From contig NZ_LTAQ01000015.1 of the NCBI RefSeq assembly GCF_001590835.1, positions 15,731 through 63,265 of the forward strand: a DNA stretch of 47,535 nucleotides, written 5' to 3'. Every line of letters begins with the position of its first letter. Position 1 is the first letter of the stretch. Below the pieces are notes generated by a model that worked only from the letters and a program-made list of their open reading frames with translations, was not told the DNA's origin and did not search any database. The DNA is from Bacillus gaemokensis (lineage in GTDB: Bacteria > Bacillota > Bacilli > Bacillales > Bacillaceae_G). This document shows, piece after piece, positions 26,449-36,030 of the stretch. Made by a program: the position numbers and the translations under genes.

Positions 26449-28176
26449 TTATTCTTCAATTGACAATACTGATAAGTTTGAGCTAATACCATCGTATTTT
26501 TCTGGATTAATACCTTTTATACGAGCGTTATAACCATAAAGTAATTTACGGTAGTTTAATAAAATAACAGGTGGATCGTCATTTAACTCTTTATATAATT
26601 CTTTATAAATTTGCTTGCGCTTCTCAATATCAACTGTTTCTATACCTTTTACAATTAATTCATCTGCTTTTGAATTCTTATAACCTGTATCATTTTTTGG
26701 ATTTGTTGATAAGTAGTCACTTACAACATCACTTGGATCACTAATACCTGGCGTTGAAACAGATGCTAAATCATAGTCACCTTTTCCAAGTTTTGAAAGC
26801 ATTGTATTAAAGTCCATCAACTCTGGATTAAACTCGACTCCTATCGCTTTATAATTTTCCTTTGCAATTGGAATAAAGATATCATTTGTTTTCCCTGTAC
26901 TTGATGCATAATATGTTAATTTTAATTTTTGGCCATCTTTTTCACGAATTCCATCAGAACCTACTTTCCATCCTGCTTCATCCAATAATTTCTTCGCTTT
27001 TTCCACGTCGTATTGATATTTATTAATACCTTCTTCTGTATACGCCCAAGAAACTGGAGCAATTGGTACATTTGCAACCGATCCGTAACCTTGTAGAGCT
27101 GTATCTACATATTTTTTACGATCTAATCCATAAATCAGTGCCTGACGTACTTTTTTATCTTTTAAATACGGTTTCTTATTATTCATATAGATATAAGCAA
27201 TATCACTTGATGATTCAAGATGAATATTCGCAAACCCTAAACCTTTTAATTGATCAATATTTTCTGGATTCGCTCTAAATCCAGTATAGTCAAGTTCTCC
27301 TGTTTGGAATAATTGGAATCCTGTGTCACCTGATGTAATTTTATAAATGAAGTTTTTAATTTTTGGTTTTCCTGCATAATAGTTTTCGTTTGCAACGAAA
27401 CGGACTTCTTGTCCTGGAACATACTTATCAAACTTATAAGGACCAGCAGCAATTGGCTGACCATATAATGCTTTCAAATAATCTAAACTTGTATTTTGCT
27501 TATAATCTTTTCCATAATATGCTTTAGATAAGACCGGTCCTCCAAGACTCGTTAATGCTTGAGAGTTTACCTTCTCTGTTGTAATTTTAATTGTCTGTGG
27601 ATCAACTACTTTAATCCCCTCAATAGAATTTGCTTTTCCTTCTTTATAATCTTTTCCGCCCTTAATCGCATATTGGGAAATATCCATTCCACCTTCATAT
27701 GCTTTATCATGTAAGAGTGTTAATGTAAATGCCACATCATCTGCCGTTAACAGGGAACCGTCACTAAACTTTAAATCTTTACGTAAATGAAATGTATATG
27801 TTAACTGATCGGAAGAGACATCCCATTTTTCCGCAAGCTCTGGAATTGGTTTTCCTTGCTTATCTGTCGTGACAAGAGAAGCAAAAATAACAGATGTTAC
27901 ATTGCCATCCCATCCATTATCTTGGAAATAAGGTAAGAAAACACCACCTGGTTTAGAAATGGCAGTAATGAAAGTATCTTTCCGTTGGTTTGCTTTCTCC
28001 GGGCTTTTCTTCTTATCTGTAGCTGCAATTGTTTCTATTTTTACATCTTTCAAATCTTGCTGTTTTGCTGATTCTGTTGAAGCCTTATCCTCCTGTCCCC
28101 CACAAGCGGATAACACAAGCGAACTACTCAGTAATACTGAAAATACACCAGCCCATTTTTTTATTTTTTTCTTCAT
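26449..28176 (-). CDS. Peptide ABC transporter substrate-binding lipoprotein (first copy)
   Basis: The 575-residue SBP_bac_5 family lipoprotein begins MKKKIKKWAGVFSVLLSSSL with the lipobox LSACGG. The mature protein has WDVSSDQLTYTFHLRKDLKF and FSDGSLLTADDVAFTL, family signatures. It is closely similar to the next gene upstream throughout its length. The ATG at 28176 is preferred over GTG 28185, which lies in the ribosome site. It probably captures oligopeptides for OppBCDF; ligand unknown. Confidence 0.88.
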   Translation of the reverse strand: MKKKIKKWAGVFSVLLSSSLVLSACGGQEDKASTESAKQQDLKDVKIETIAATDKKKSPEKANQRKDTFITAISKPGGVFLPYFQDNGWDGNVTSVIFASLVTTDKQGKPIPELAEKWDVSSDQLTYTFHLRKDLKFSDGSLLTADDVAFTLTLLHDKAYEGGMDISQYAIKGGKDYKEGKANSIEGIKVVDPQTIKITTEKVNSQALTSLGGPVLSKAYYGKDYKQNTSLDYLKALYGQPIAAGPYKFDKYVPGQEVRFVANENYYAGKPKIKNFIYKITSGDTGFQLFQTGELDYTGFRANPENIDQLKGLGFANIHLESSSDIAYIYMNNKKPYLKDKKVRQALIYGLDRKKYVDTALQGYGSVANVPIAPVSWAYTEEGINKYQYDVEKAKKLLDEAGWKVGSDGIREKDGQKLKLTYYASSTGKTNDIFIPIAKENYKAIGVEFNPELMDFNTMLSKLGKGDYDLASVSTPGISDPSDVVSDYLSTNPKNDTGYKNSKADELIVKGIETVDIEKRKQIYKELYKELNDDPPVILLNYRKLLYGYNARIKGINPEKYDGISSNLSVLSIEE

Positions 28177-28418
28177 TGTCCCCACCCTAACTTTTTTAAT
28201 AATTACACTTTATGAACAGCTTGCCTTATGTATGCCTCCCACAGCAACATTTTATAATACATCGGAAAAGTAGGTTTTGAATACAAAAAAATAGATGTTT
28301 TATGAGGGGTAACAATCTTATTCCGACCTTTCCGGTAGACTTTATGGTTATTAGCTTATATCTTTCGTTATATTTTGTCAATTCTTTCTATATAAATATT
28401 TTAAGAATTTTCATAAAG

Positions 28419-30122
28419 TTATTGATCAATCTTTAATTTAGGCAAACTTAACAATATTCCATTATAATTATCTTCTTGTAATCCTTGTATTCTCGCATTA
28501 TGAGCAGAAACAGATTTACTATTATTTAAGAAAATAACTGGTGGATCTTCACTAAGTTCTTGATACAGCTTCTTATATATCTCTTTTCGCTTTTCAATGT
28601 CCAATGTTTGTAATGCTTGTGTTGCTAATTCATCTACTTTCGGATTACGATATCCATCATAGTTTCGCTTACTTGTTGAAACAAACTCTTCAATCGTCCC
28701 ACTTGGATCATCAATCATTGGCGTAGATACCATCGCTAAGTCATAATCTCCTTTGATTACCTTTGAAATCATCGTATTAAAGTCCATGTATTCGGGATTA
28801 AAATCTACACCAATTTTTTTATAGTCTTCTTTCATAATTGGTATCAAAACATCATTCATTTTACTGTCAGCAGAAGCAAAGTAACTTACTTTCAATTTTT
28901 GACCATCTTTTTCACGAATCCCATCAGATCCTTCTTTCCAACCTGCTTCATCAAGTAATTTCTTCGCCTTATCTAAGTTATACTCATACTTATTAATGCC
29001 ATCTTCTGTATACGCCCAAGAAACTGGAGTAATTGGTACGTTAACGAGTGAAGCATACCCTTGGAAATACGTATCGATAATCTTTTGACGCTCTAATCCA
29101 TAAATAAATGCCTGACGGACACGCTTGTCATTAAAGTACGGTTTCTTATAGTTCATTTTGATATAACCGTAAGAGCTTCCCGTATACACATTAATATTCG
29201 CAAACCCTAGTCCTTTTAATTGTTCTACTGTTTCCTCATTTGTTGCGAAACCATCATAATCTACTTCACCTGTTTGAAATTGCTGCAATTTTGTATCACC
29301 TTTTGTAATTTTATAAATAAAATGCTCAATCTTTGGTTTTCCTTCAAAATAATTTTCATTCGCAACGAAACGAACTTCCTGACCTGGAATATATTTATCT
29401 AATTTATAAGCTCCCGCTCCCATCGGCTTCCCATATAACTCTTTTAAATACTCTAAATGCCCTTGCTTATACTCTTTGCCGTAATAAGCTTTTGATATAA
29501 CCTCTCCGCCTATAAGAGATAATGTTTGTGCATTTACTTTTTCTGTCGTAATTGTAATTGTTTTTGGATCAACAATTCGGATCCCCTCAATTGTATTTGC
29601 TTTTCCTTCCTTATACGCTTGCCCACCTTTAATAGCAGTCTGACTTATATCTGTTGCCCCACTATAAGTTGGGTCATGTAAAAGAGTTAATGTAAATGCC
29701 ACATCATCTGCCGTTATTGGAGATCCATCACTAAACTTTAAATCATCTTTCAAATGGAACGTATATGTAAGTTGATCAGCAGAAATATCCCATTTTTTCG
29801 CAAGAATCGGGATTGGCTTTCCTTCTTTATCTAATCCGACGAGCGGCGCAAAAATGACCTGCGTTATATTACCATCCCAACCGTTTTCCATAAAATGCGG
29901 AAGGAATATCCCCCCTGGACTTGGCATCCCAATTACAAAGGTATCTTTCCTTTCTTTCGCCTTTGCTGGATTTTTCGCTTTATCACTTGCTTGAATAAAT
30001 TCATCTTTTACTTTTGGTACGTTCGCTTTTTCATTTGTACTTGCCTCTTCTTGACCACATCCCGCGAGCAGCACGGATGTACTAAAGACAGTAGCCAGTA
30101 AACTAGTTAATACTTTTTTCAT
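28419..30122 (-). CDS. Peptide ABC transporter substrate-binding lipoprotein (second copy)
   Basis: The 567-residue lipoprotein begins MKKVLTSLLATVFSTSVLLA with lipobox LLAGCG. It is a clear paralogue of the downstream gene, sharing blocks such as LTYTFHLKDDLKFSDGSPIT and LDEAGWKEGSDGIREKDGQK. The start ATG at 30122 follows AAGGGTGAGG. With a promoter at 30226-30254 and no strong terminator after it, it is the first gene of the operon. Two receptors may widen ligand range. Confidence 0.88.
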   Translation of the reverse strand: MKKVLTSLLATVFSTSVLLAGCGQEEASTNEKANVPKVKDEFIQASDKAKNPAKAKERKDTFVIGMPSPGGIFLPHFMENGWDGNITQVIFAPLVGLDKEGKPIPILAKKWDISADQLTYTFHLKDDLKFSDGSPITADDVAFTLTLLHDPTYSGATDISQTAIKGGQAYKEGKANTIEGIRIVDPKTITITTEKVNAQTLSLIGGEVISKAYYGKEYKQGHLEYLKELYGKPMGAGAYKLDKYIPGQEVRFVANENYFEGKPKIEHFIYKITKGDTKLQQFQTGEVDYDGFATNEETVEQLKGLGFANINVYTGSSYGYIKMNYKKPYFNDKRVRQAFIYGLERQKIIDTYFQGYASLVNVPITPVSWAYTEDGINKYEYNLDKAKKLLDEAGWKEGSDGIREKDGQKLKVSYFASADSKMNDVLIPIMKEDYKKIGVDFNPEYMDFNTMISKVIKGDYDLAMVSTPMIDDPSGTIEEFVSTSKRNYDGYRNPKVDELATQALQTLDIEKRKEIYKKLYQELSEDPPVIFLNNSKSVSAHNARIQGLQEDNYNGILLSLPKLKIDQ

Positions 30123-30225
30123 TTTCCTCACCCTTATTCAATATTTTCTACTTGTCTAACGAAATAACAGCTCCTTCCTGCAACTATCTTTACTTTGCCC
30201 ATAAAAATAGTATGAATTGATTTCA

Positions 30226-30254
30226 AGATTATTCCTTTCTCTCGATCATGTCAA
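30226..30254 (-). promoter_or_regulatory. Promoter of the oligopeptide transport operon
   Basis: Perfect TTGACA (30249-30254) and TAATCT (30226-30231) with a 17-bp spacer on the minus strand, about 100 bp before the first binding-protein gene. Confidence 0.6.
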
Positions 30255-30357
30255 TCATTCTTATTGTTTTACTCTTAAAGAAACGAGTTAAAACCTATTC
30301 TATTATTCAATAGACGAGCATAGACTACTAACAAACTACCAAAAAGGGGGCGAAAGT

Positions 30358-30555
30358 ATGGACAAACTATTCCAATATGTCTTGCACTATGTTGCATTAA
30401 CACTCATAATAGTCGGGGCATTGCTACTATTTCCCTTCTTCCCAAAGTTCGTCCTCTTTTTAGCATTCTTCTTTATACTCGGGCTTGCAATTACTATTTC
30501 TATAAGGGAAGACGATACACAAAAAGAAAGCAGAGTTCAGCGTGCGAAGCTGTAA
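30358..30555 (+). CDS. Small two-helix membrane protein of unknown function
   Basis: The 65-residue protein has two hydrophobic segments (about residues 10-27 and 31-47) and a short charged tail rich in E, D, K and R. AAAAAGGGGGCGAAAGT precedes ATG, a clear ribosome site. Its stop codon lies inside the terminator stem, a compact arrangement. I do not recognise a family. Confidence 0.65.
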   Translation: MDKLFQYVLHYVALTLIIVGALLLFPFFPKFVLFLAFFFILGLAITISIREDDTQKESRVQRAKL

Positions 30556-30569
30556 ACTCTGCTTTTTTT
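30527..30569. terminator. Bidirectional terminator overlapping the small membrane gene's 3' end
   Basis: AAAGCAGAGTT (30527-30537) pairs with AACTCTGCTTT (30555-30565), followed by T7 on the plus strand and A-rich sequence on the other side. It also serves the convergent permease gene. Confidence 0.8.
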
Positions 30570-31714
30570 CAATTATAACGTATTCTTGTTAAACCAATTA
30601 TGAAGAATACACCAGCAAATAAAGTGAGTACACCAACATCCCCTGCTATATCCATCAAATTCCCACCCCGGGCGATTAATTCTGTAAACCCGCGCATTGC
30701 CCAAGTTTGGGGAACAAAATTTGCTATCGTTTGCATCCATTCTGGCTCTATTTCAATTGGCCAGTACAGACCGCTAATCATACATGTTGAAACGACAACG
30801 ATATTACCTAATGCTGATTGCTGTTCCGTTGTCTTCACTATACTTGCTAATAATAAAGCTAAGCCAATGACCGCTAGTAATAATACTGAGACCAGTATGA
30901 TCGCCCCTAATAGATTTCCCCACTGTACATCGAACAAAATATTCGTTAGTAACATTAAAGCCCCAAATTGAAACCACCCAATTAAAAAGAAGGAAAGTAT
31001 ATACCCTCCAAGTATTTGAGCCTTTGAAACCGGCGTTCCTAATAAACGATACCAAACACCAAGTTGTCTTGATTTTAAAATTGTTCCTGTCGCACTTAGC
31101 ATCACAATCATTACAAAAAGAATAGAAAATCCTGCTGCTCGCCCTGTTACGTTATTCAGTTTTTTCTCCCCAGTTACAATAGATTCCTTTTGAAGTGAAA
31201 CTGGTTCTCCCTTTGTATGAATCGTTTCATACATCTTCTCCCAAGATACTCCCCCTTTTTTCTCTGAATCCCTTGCTCCCGCTACTTCTACTTCCATTTT
31301 TTTTATCGTACTTTGTAATACTTGTTCTATAGGAGCTCCTCCTGTAAAATCAGCACTTGATTGAAAATTAACCTTTTCTATCTTCCCGTCCGCCATACTC
31401 TTTTGAAATCCCTTTGGAATTGTCACAATTCCTGAGGACTTCTTATTTTCGATTTTCTGTTTCGCTTCTTCATACGTTACCTTTTCTATAAAAATCAAGT
31501 CACTTTTCTCTAGTTCTTTATAATAGGAGTTGGATAATTTCGACCCATCTTGGTCTACTACACTAATATTTACCTTCTCGTTTCCACTTCCACCTAAAAG
31601 TCCACCAAAAATGAGTGTGAAAATAATCGGCATTCCGAACATGAGTATATAACTTTGTGGCTTAATTAAAATTTGTTTTAGTTCTAACCAGCAAAGCGCC
31701 CAAACTTTCTTCAT
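30569..31714 (-). CDS. ABC-2 type permease, LnrN-like
   Basis: The 381-residue protein has one N-terminal helix, a large extracytoplasmic domain (about residues 40-185) and five C-terminal helices, the ABC2_membrane_3 layout. It is the third gene of an ATPase-permease-permease set matching B. subtilis lnrLMN in order. In B. subtilis that system exports or excludes linearmycins and related polyenes. Substrate here is inferred, not shown. Confidence 0.78.
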   Translation of the reverse strand: MKKVWALCWLELKQILIKPQSYILMFGMPIIFTLIFGGLLGGSGNEKVNISVVDQDGSKLSNSYYKELEKSDLIFIEKVTYEEAKQKIENKKSSGIVTIPKGFQKSMADGKIEKVNFQSSADFTGGAPIEQVLQSTIKKMEVEVAGARDSEKKGGVSWEKMYETIHTKGEPVSLQKESIVTGEKKLNNVTGRAAGFSILFVMIVMLSATGTILKSRQLGVWYRLLGTPVSKAQILGGYILSFFLIGWFQFGALMLLTNILFDVQWGNLLGAIILVSVLLLAVIGLALLLASIVKTTEQQSALGNIVVVSTCMISGLYWPIEIEPEWMQTIANFVPQTWAMRGFTELIARGGNLMDIAGDVGVLTLFAGVFFIIGLTRIRYN

Positions 31715-31725
31715 TGCTTCTCCCC

Positions 31726-32922
31726 CTATCTCATACGTAAACGGAATGTTCCGATGATAACGGAAACAATACCTGCACTAGATAAACTTAAAACAACTGG
31801 AAGTAATACCTCCCAAGATGTTCCCGACATAATATCTAAAAAACTTGTAAGTGCCCATTTATTTGGAGCAATGTTGGCAATTGTTTGAAGGGTATTCGGA
31901 AATACATAGATCGGTAACATCGATCCGCCTAATATTGCTAACAACTGAATTCCGATTCCTCCCATCAAATCAGCCGTTTTTTCTTCACGAATAAATGCGG
32001 CAATTAGCATAGATAAACCTGCAACACAAATTGCATAAGAAATTCCTACTACAATAACCTGGGAAATATCCTCACCCCAGTTCACATGAAAAGCATAATA
32101 CGTAGCAGCTACAAATATCCCAAATTGCATACAAGCAAATAGTAATGTGCCAAAAAATTTACCTACTAAAATAGCAAAAGAACTTGTCGGTGTACTGAAT
32201 AGCCTCGCTAATGTTTCGGTTCGTTGCTCCGTCACAATAGATTTCGCTCCAACTGTTATGTTAAATAATAAAAACATGACTAACATTGCTGCAGCATAAT
32301 ATTGCATCGCGGCCACTGTTTTTTTGCCGACTGTTCCCTTTTCAATTCCATCCGTATTTGAAGTCGCCACTGCTTGTAAATGGGCGCTTACCTCTTTTGC
32401 AACCTGTTCCATATTTCCTGGCTGTGACTTCATTAAATCTGTTACGACACTCTTAGTAGAAACAGCAATTGTTTGAGCACGTTCCGAAAAAGAGCGAATA
32501 AGTGATTCAGCGATTTTTGTTTGTATATCTTTTGATGGATCTGTAATTATTTTCGTTTCTTTTAATTTTCCATCCTGTATATGTTCGCTCCACTTATTTG
32601 GAATTATAATTCCAACATCAATTTTCTGTTTCTTTACCCTATCCTCTAGCTCTTTTTGTGAGGATACTACTTCTATTTTCACATCATCTTTTATTTCTTT
32701 TGACTGCAATATTTCTTTTTGAAACATATCTGCAAACTCATCTGTTCCTTCTTGATAATAGCCAATTACCGTTATAGGTAATCCACCGTTATCAAACATG
32801 TTACTTAGTGCCGATCCTAAAATAGCTGTTAATAGAAGCGGCATTAATAACATCATCATAAACCCGCGCCTATCTATTAAACGAATTTTTAAATCTTTCC
32901 ATGCGATAATAAAACTTTTCAT
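31726..32922 (-). CDS. ABC-2 type permease, LnrM-like
   Basis: The 398-residue permease has the same layout as its neighbour: helix 1 near residues 20-40, a charged external domain, then helices from about 215 onward. RTETLARLFSTPTSSFAI is the conserved cytoplasmic loop. It is 11 bp upstream of the LnrN-like gene and 15 bp downstream of the ATPase gene, so the three are cotranscribed. Confidence 0.78.
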   Translation of the reverse strand: MKSFIIAWKDLKIRLIDRRGFMMMLLMPLLLTAILGSALSNMFDNGGLPITVIGYYQEGTDEFADMFQKEILQSKEIKDDVKIEVVSSQKELEDRVKKQKIDVGIIIPNKWSEHIQDGKLKETKIITDPSKDIQTKIAESLIRSFSERAQTIAVSTKSVVTDLMKSQPGNMEQVAKEVSAHLQAVATSNTDGIEKGTVGKKTVAAMQYYAAAMLVMFLLFNITVGAKSIVTEQRTETLARLFSTPTSSFAILVGKFFGTLLFACMQFGIFVAATYYAFHVNWGEDISQVIVVGISYAICVAGLSMLIAAFIREEKTADLMGGIGIQLLAILGGSMLPIYVFPNTLQTIANIAPNKWALTSFLDIMSGTSWEVLLPVVLSLSSAGIVSVIIGTFRLRMR

Positions 32923-32937
32923 AAATTCCTAACCTCC

Positions 32938-33870
32938 TTAATCACGAAGTGAACGCCCTGTTAACTGTAAAAAGAGAGCTTCTAAATTTGGTTCTTGCAC
33001 TTCAAGCTTTAAAATTTGCATATGATTTTCTACAACTACTGAAACAACCGTACCGACAGCTTCTCCATTCTTCAATCCAATATCAAGTGTATTTGCATCC
33101 TCATCGACAATAATCCGTTCTACAGTTGGTATTTCTTTTACTTTCTGCAGTAACTCCTTGTTATAACGATTCAGCTGTAACTTCACCATAAAACCATCGG
33201 CAAGACGATTACATAACTCTGTTTTCGTTCCTGATGCAATTACCTTTCCATGATCAACGATGGCAATTCTTTCACATAAATACTCCACTTCTTCCATGTA
33301 ATGACTCGTATAAATGACCGTCATGCCTTTCTCATTTAATCCTTTTACTGTCTCTAAAATGTGATTCCGTGATTGTGGATCAATCCCAACTGTCGGCTCA
33401 TCCATAATTAACAACTCTGGTTCGTGCATGAGTGCTGCACCAATGTTAATTCGGCGTTTCATCCCGCCTGAAAATGTTTCAATTTTATCTTTTGCACGAT
33501 CTTGTAACCCAACATACATCAATACCTCATCTGCTCGTTTCTTTGCAGTCGTTCCGCTTAACCCATACATTTTTCCCCAGAAGATTAAATTTTCTTTCGC
33601 TGAAAGTGTAGGATATAAAGCAATATCTTGCGGGACAATACCAATCTTCTTTTTCGCATCTAATGGATATTCTTTTACAGACTTCCCTCCAACTTTTATA
33701 TCACCATCATCATATGGAATAAGTCCGCAAATCATTGATATTGTCGTCGACTTTCCTGCACCGTTTGGACCAAGTAAACCAAATGTTTCTCCTTTCTTCA
33801 CTTCAAAAGACACATTCTTTACAACTTCCTTCTTCCCAAATGACTTTGTAATATGATCTACGACCAACAT
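32938..33870 (-). CDS. ABC transporter ATPase, LnrL-like
   Basis: The 310-residue ATPase has Walker A GLLGPNGAGKSTT, signature FSGGMKRR, Walker B LLIMDEPTVG and the switch His in YTSHYMEEV, followed by a DrrA-like C-terminal region. It lies downstream of the two-component genes but after a strong terminator, so it has its own promoter in 33871-33960. The -35 region there is poor, as expected of an activator-dependent promoter, and CTC-AA-GAG lies upstream as a possible response-regulator site. Confidence 0.82.
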   Translation of the reverse strand: MLVVDHITKSFGKKEVVKNVSFEVKKGETFGLLGPNGAGKSTTISMICGLIPYDDGDIKVGGKSVKEYPLDAKKKIGIVPQDIALYPTLSAKENLIFWGKMYGLSGTTAKKRADEVLMYVGLQDRAKDKIETFSGGMKRRINIGAALMHEPELLIMDEPTVGIDPQSRNHILETVKGLNEKGMTVIYTSHYMEEVEYLCERIAIVDHGKVIASGTKTELCNRLADGFMVKLQLNRYNKELLQKVKEIPTVERIIVDEDANTLDIGLKNGEAVGTVVSVVVENHMQILKLEVQEPNLEALFLQLTGRSLRD

Positions 33871-33960
33871 GTCGATTCAGCCCCTTTGCATTAATCTATA
33901 ATTTCATTGTAAAAAAACATCCTCTTTCTTCCATCACTCTTGAGATAGAAATGCAAAATA

Positions 33961-33987
33961 AAAAAGCAGCACAATCTGCTGCTTTTT
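33961..33987. terminator. Terminator between the two-component genes and the ABC genes
   Basis: AAAAAGCAGCA and TGCTGCTTTTT make an 11-bp stem with a 5-nt loop. Confidence 0.88.
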
Positions 33988-34008
33988 CTCATTTCTCTAT
34001 GTCAAAAG

Positions 34009-34671
34009 TCATGTGTATGTCGTAATACCATATCTTACCGCGTATATAGCTGCTTGTGTCCGGTCCCTCAGCTCGAGCTTACTAATTAAGTTAGAAACAT
34101 GATTTTTCACAGTACCCTCTGTAATAAACAATTTCTCAGCAATTTCTTTGTTATTTAATCCAAGCCCTATTTCTCGTAATACATCTATTTCACGCTCTGT
34201 TAATTGCTCCATTTGCTTTGGCTGACTTTTCTCTGACATTTCTACTACTTTTGTTCTTTTTAGTTCCTTCACAATTTGTGCTGTTATATCTTGAGGAAGA
34301 ACGGCTCCTCCCCCGTGGACTGTCAATATTGCCTGAACAATTACATCCGTTTCCATATCTTTCAATAAATAACCACTCGCTCCTTGTTCTAATGCTTCAA
34401 AAATAAGTTCACTATCATTAAAAGTGGTCAACATAAGCACTTTTATATCTGGAAACCTTTCTCTTATTAAACGAGTTCCCTCAACACCATTTATACGCGG
34501 CATTCGAATATCCATCAAAATAATTTCAGGTTGTAATTGTTCTGCCTTTTGAACTACTTCATCTCCATCATTCGCTGTTCCCACCACTTCAAGTTCAGGA
34601 CATAAATTTAATAACATTGCTAAACCATCACGAATAAGTGATTGATCATCAACGATTATAATACGAATCAT
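34009..34671 (-). CDS. NarL/LuxR-type response regulator, LnrK-like
   Basis: The 220-residue regulator has a receiver domain with the acidic pocket VDDQ and phospho-acceptor D54 (LMDIRMP), and a LuxR-type helix-turn-helix (LTEREIDVLREIGLGLNNKEIAEKL, split here by domain). The ATG at 34671 follows TAGGAGG and overlaps the kinase stop as ATGA, so the pair is coupled. By order it should control the adjacent LnrLMN-like transporter. Confidence 0.85.
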   Translation of the reverse strand: MIRIIIVDDQSLIRDGLAMLLNLCPELEVVGTANDGDEVVQKAEQLQPEIILMDIRMPRINGVEGTRLIRERFPDIKVLMLTTFNDSELIFEALEQGASGYLLKDMETDVIVQAILTVHGGGAVLPQDITAQIVKELKRTKVVEMSEKSQPKQMEQLTEREIDVLREIGLGLNNKEIAEKLFITEGTVKNHVSNLISKLELRDRTQAAIYAVRYGITTYT

Positions 34672-35861
34672 ATCGTTCCTCCTATTACCCACGTCTTTTC
34701 CTTAAGTGGGAACTCAATCTTTAATCGGAATCCCTTCTCTTTTTCACTCTCAAATCGAATCATTCCACCATGTTCCTCTACACGTTCTTTCATATTCATT
34801 AATCCAAAACCAGGACTTATTTCATTTGTACCAATACCATCATCCGAAATTGATAATATAACTTTTTCATCCAAACATAATAATCTAACTTTACATAGAC
34901 TAGCTTTACCATGACGTTTTGCATTCGTTAATGACTCTTGCATAATACGCAATAAGGTAGGTTGTAATGACAGTGGAACAATAATTGGATCTCCTTGTAA
35001 ATGAAAGGTTATTTGTACTTTCGTTACCTTTGAAAATTCGCCTAGCATTCCCCTCATATCCTCTACTATATTTCCTAAACTTTGTTCCTCTTTCAATGTA
35101 CGAACCGATGCTCTTACCTCTTGAAGAGATTTTCTAGCTAGTTCATGACATGTATGTAAAACCTCTTCTGTGACTTCTGAGTTTTGCTTCCATAACGCTT
35201 CAGCAAGCTGTAATTGAACAAGTAAAGCCGTCATATTATGACCAACTGTGTCATGAATTTCTCGGGCAATATCATTTCTCTCCCGAATTGAAGTTAATTC
35301 TTCCACTTCTTTCGCATAAAGCTGTAACTGTTTATGTGCTTCTTTTAGGGCCGTATGTGATAATGTCAATTTTTCATATTGATCATCTACAGTCTGGCGA
35401 GCGACTGTAAGGTTTTTAATTAATTTTCCGGCTAGAGAACTAAAAACAACGAACATAAAATTAATCGCATTTTCCCAAATCCTTATCTCTCCAATGTACC
35501 AATACGTATATAGTAAAATAGCAAACCAGCATAAAAAGAAAAAACTCACAAAAAAATATACGACTATTTTCCGCTGTGCATGAATAAATAGTCCTATTGC
35601 ATCGATCCCAAATATAATTAAATATAAAGATGTCTCTGGAAATAAGAAACCTAATAGAGCTGTAATGACCCCATTTGAAAGTAATAAATATAAATTACGC
35701 CACTTCCCATGATGGGGTTGTATAAGTAGAATATGATTTACAATGTACATAAAAAATGAAAAACCAACAAAGATTTGTAACTCTACTGTTTCACGTGAAA
35801 CATAAGTCATATATATAACACAAATAATAACAATCGTCATGATACGTGCATATCCTAACAT
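34668..35861 (-). CDS. Membrane sensor histidine kinase, LnrJ-like
   Basis: The 397-residue kinase has about five to six N-terminal helices with very short loops, a coiled linker, a HisKA_3 domain with H203 in AREIHDTVGHNMTALL, and a HATPase domain with SDDGIG. Such intramembrane-sensing kinases detect membrane-active compounds. It is the first gene of the module. A GAGGG ribosome site precedes ATG. Confidence 0.83.
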   Translation of the reverse strand: MLGYARIMTIVIICVIYMTYVSRETVELQIFVGFSFFMYIVNHILLIQPHHGKWRNLYLLLSNGVITALLGFLFPETSLYLIIFGIDAIGLFIHAQRKIVVYFFVSFFFLCWFAILLYTYWYIGEIRIWENAINFMFVVFSSLAGKLIKNLTVARQTVDDQYEKLTLSHTALKEAHKQLQLYAKEVEELTSIRERNDIAREIHDTVGHNMTALLVQLQLAEALWKQNSEVTEEVLHTCHELARKSLQEVRASVRTLKEEQSLGNIVEDMRGMLGEFSKVTKVQITFHLQGDPIIVPLSLQPTLLRIMQESLTNAKRHGKASLCKVRLLCLDEKVILSISDDGIGTNEISPGFGLMNMKERVEEHGGMIRFESEKEKGFRLKIEFPLKEKTWVIGGTI

Positions 35862-35980
35862 AAATTTCCCTCACATTTTTAAAATATAGTTGTCAGTCAT
35901 ATCAACCTTTAAAACTTCGTTTTCACAATATAACAGCAAGAAAATTATACCATTTTTATCCCTAGTTAACGGGCATTAAT

Positions 35981-36027
35981 AAAAAACAAGTCACTCTCAC
36001 ATATTCTGAGAGGATGACTTGTTTTTT
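35981..36027. terminator. Bidirectional terminator after the ABC-F gene
   Basis: AAAAAACAAGTCA pairs with TGACTTGTTTTTT, with an inner CTCTCA/TGAGAG stem. A strong two-part hairpin. Confidence 0.85.
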
Positions 36028-36030
36028 CAT

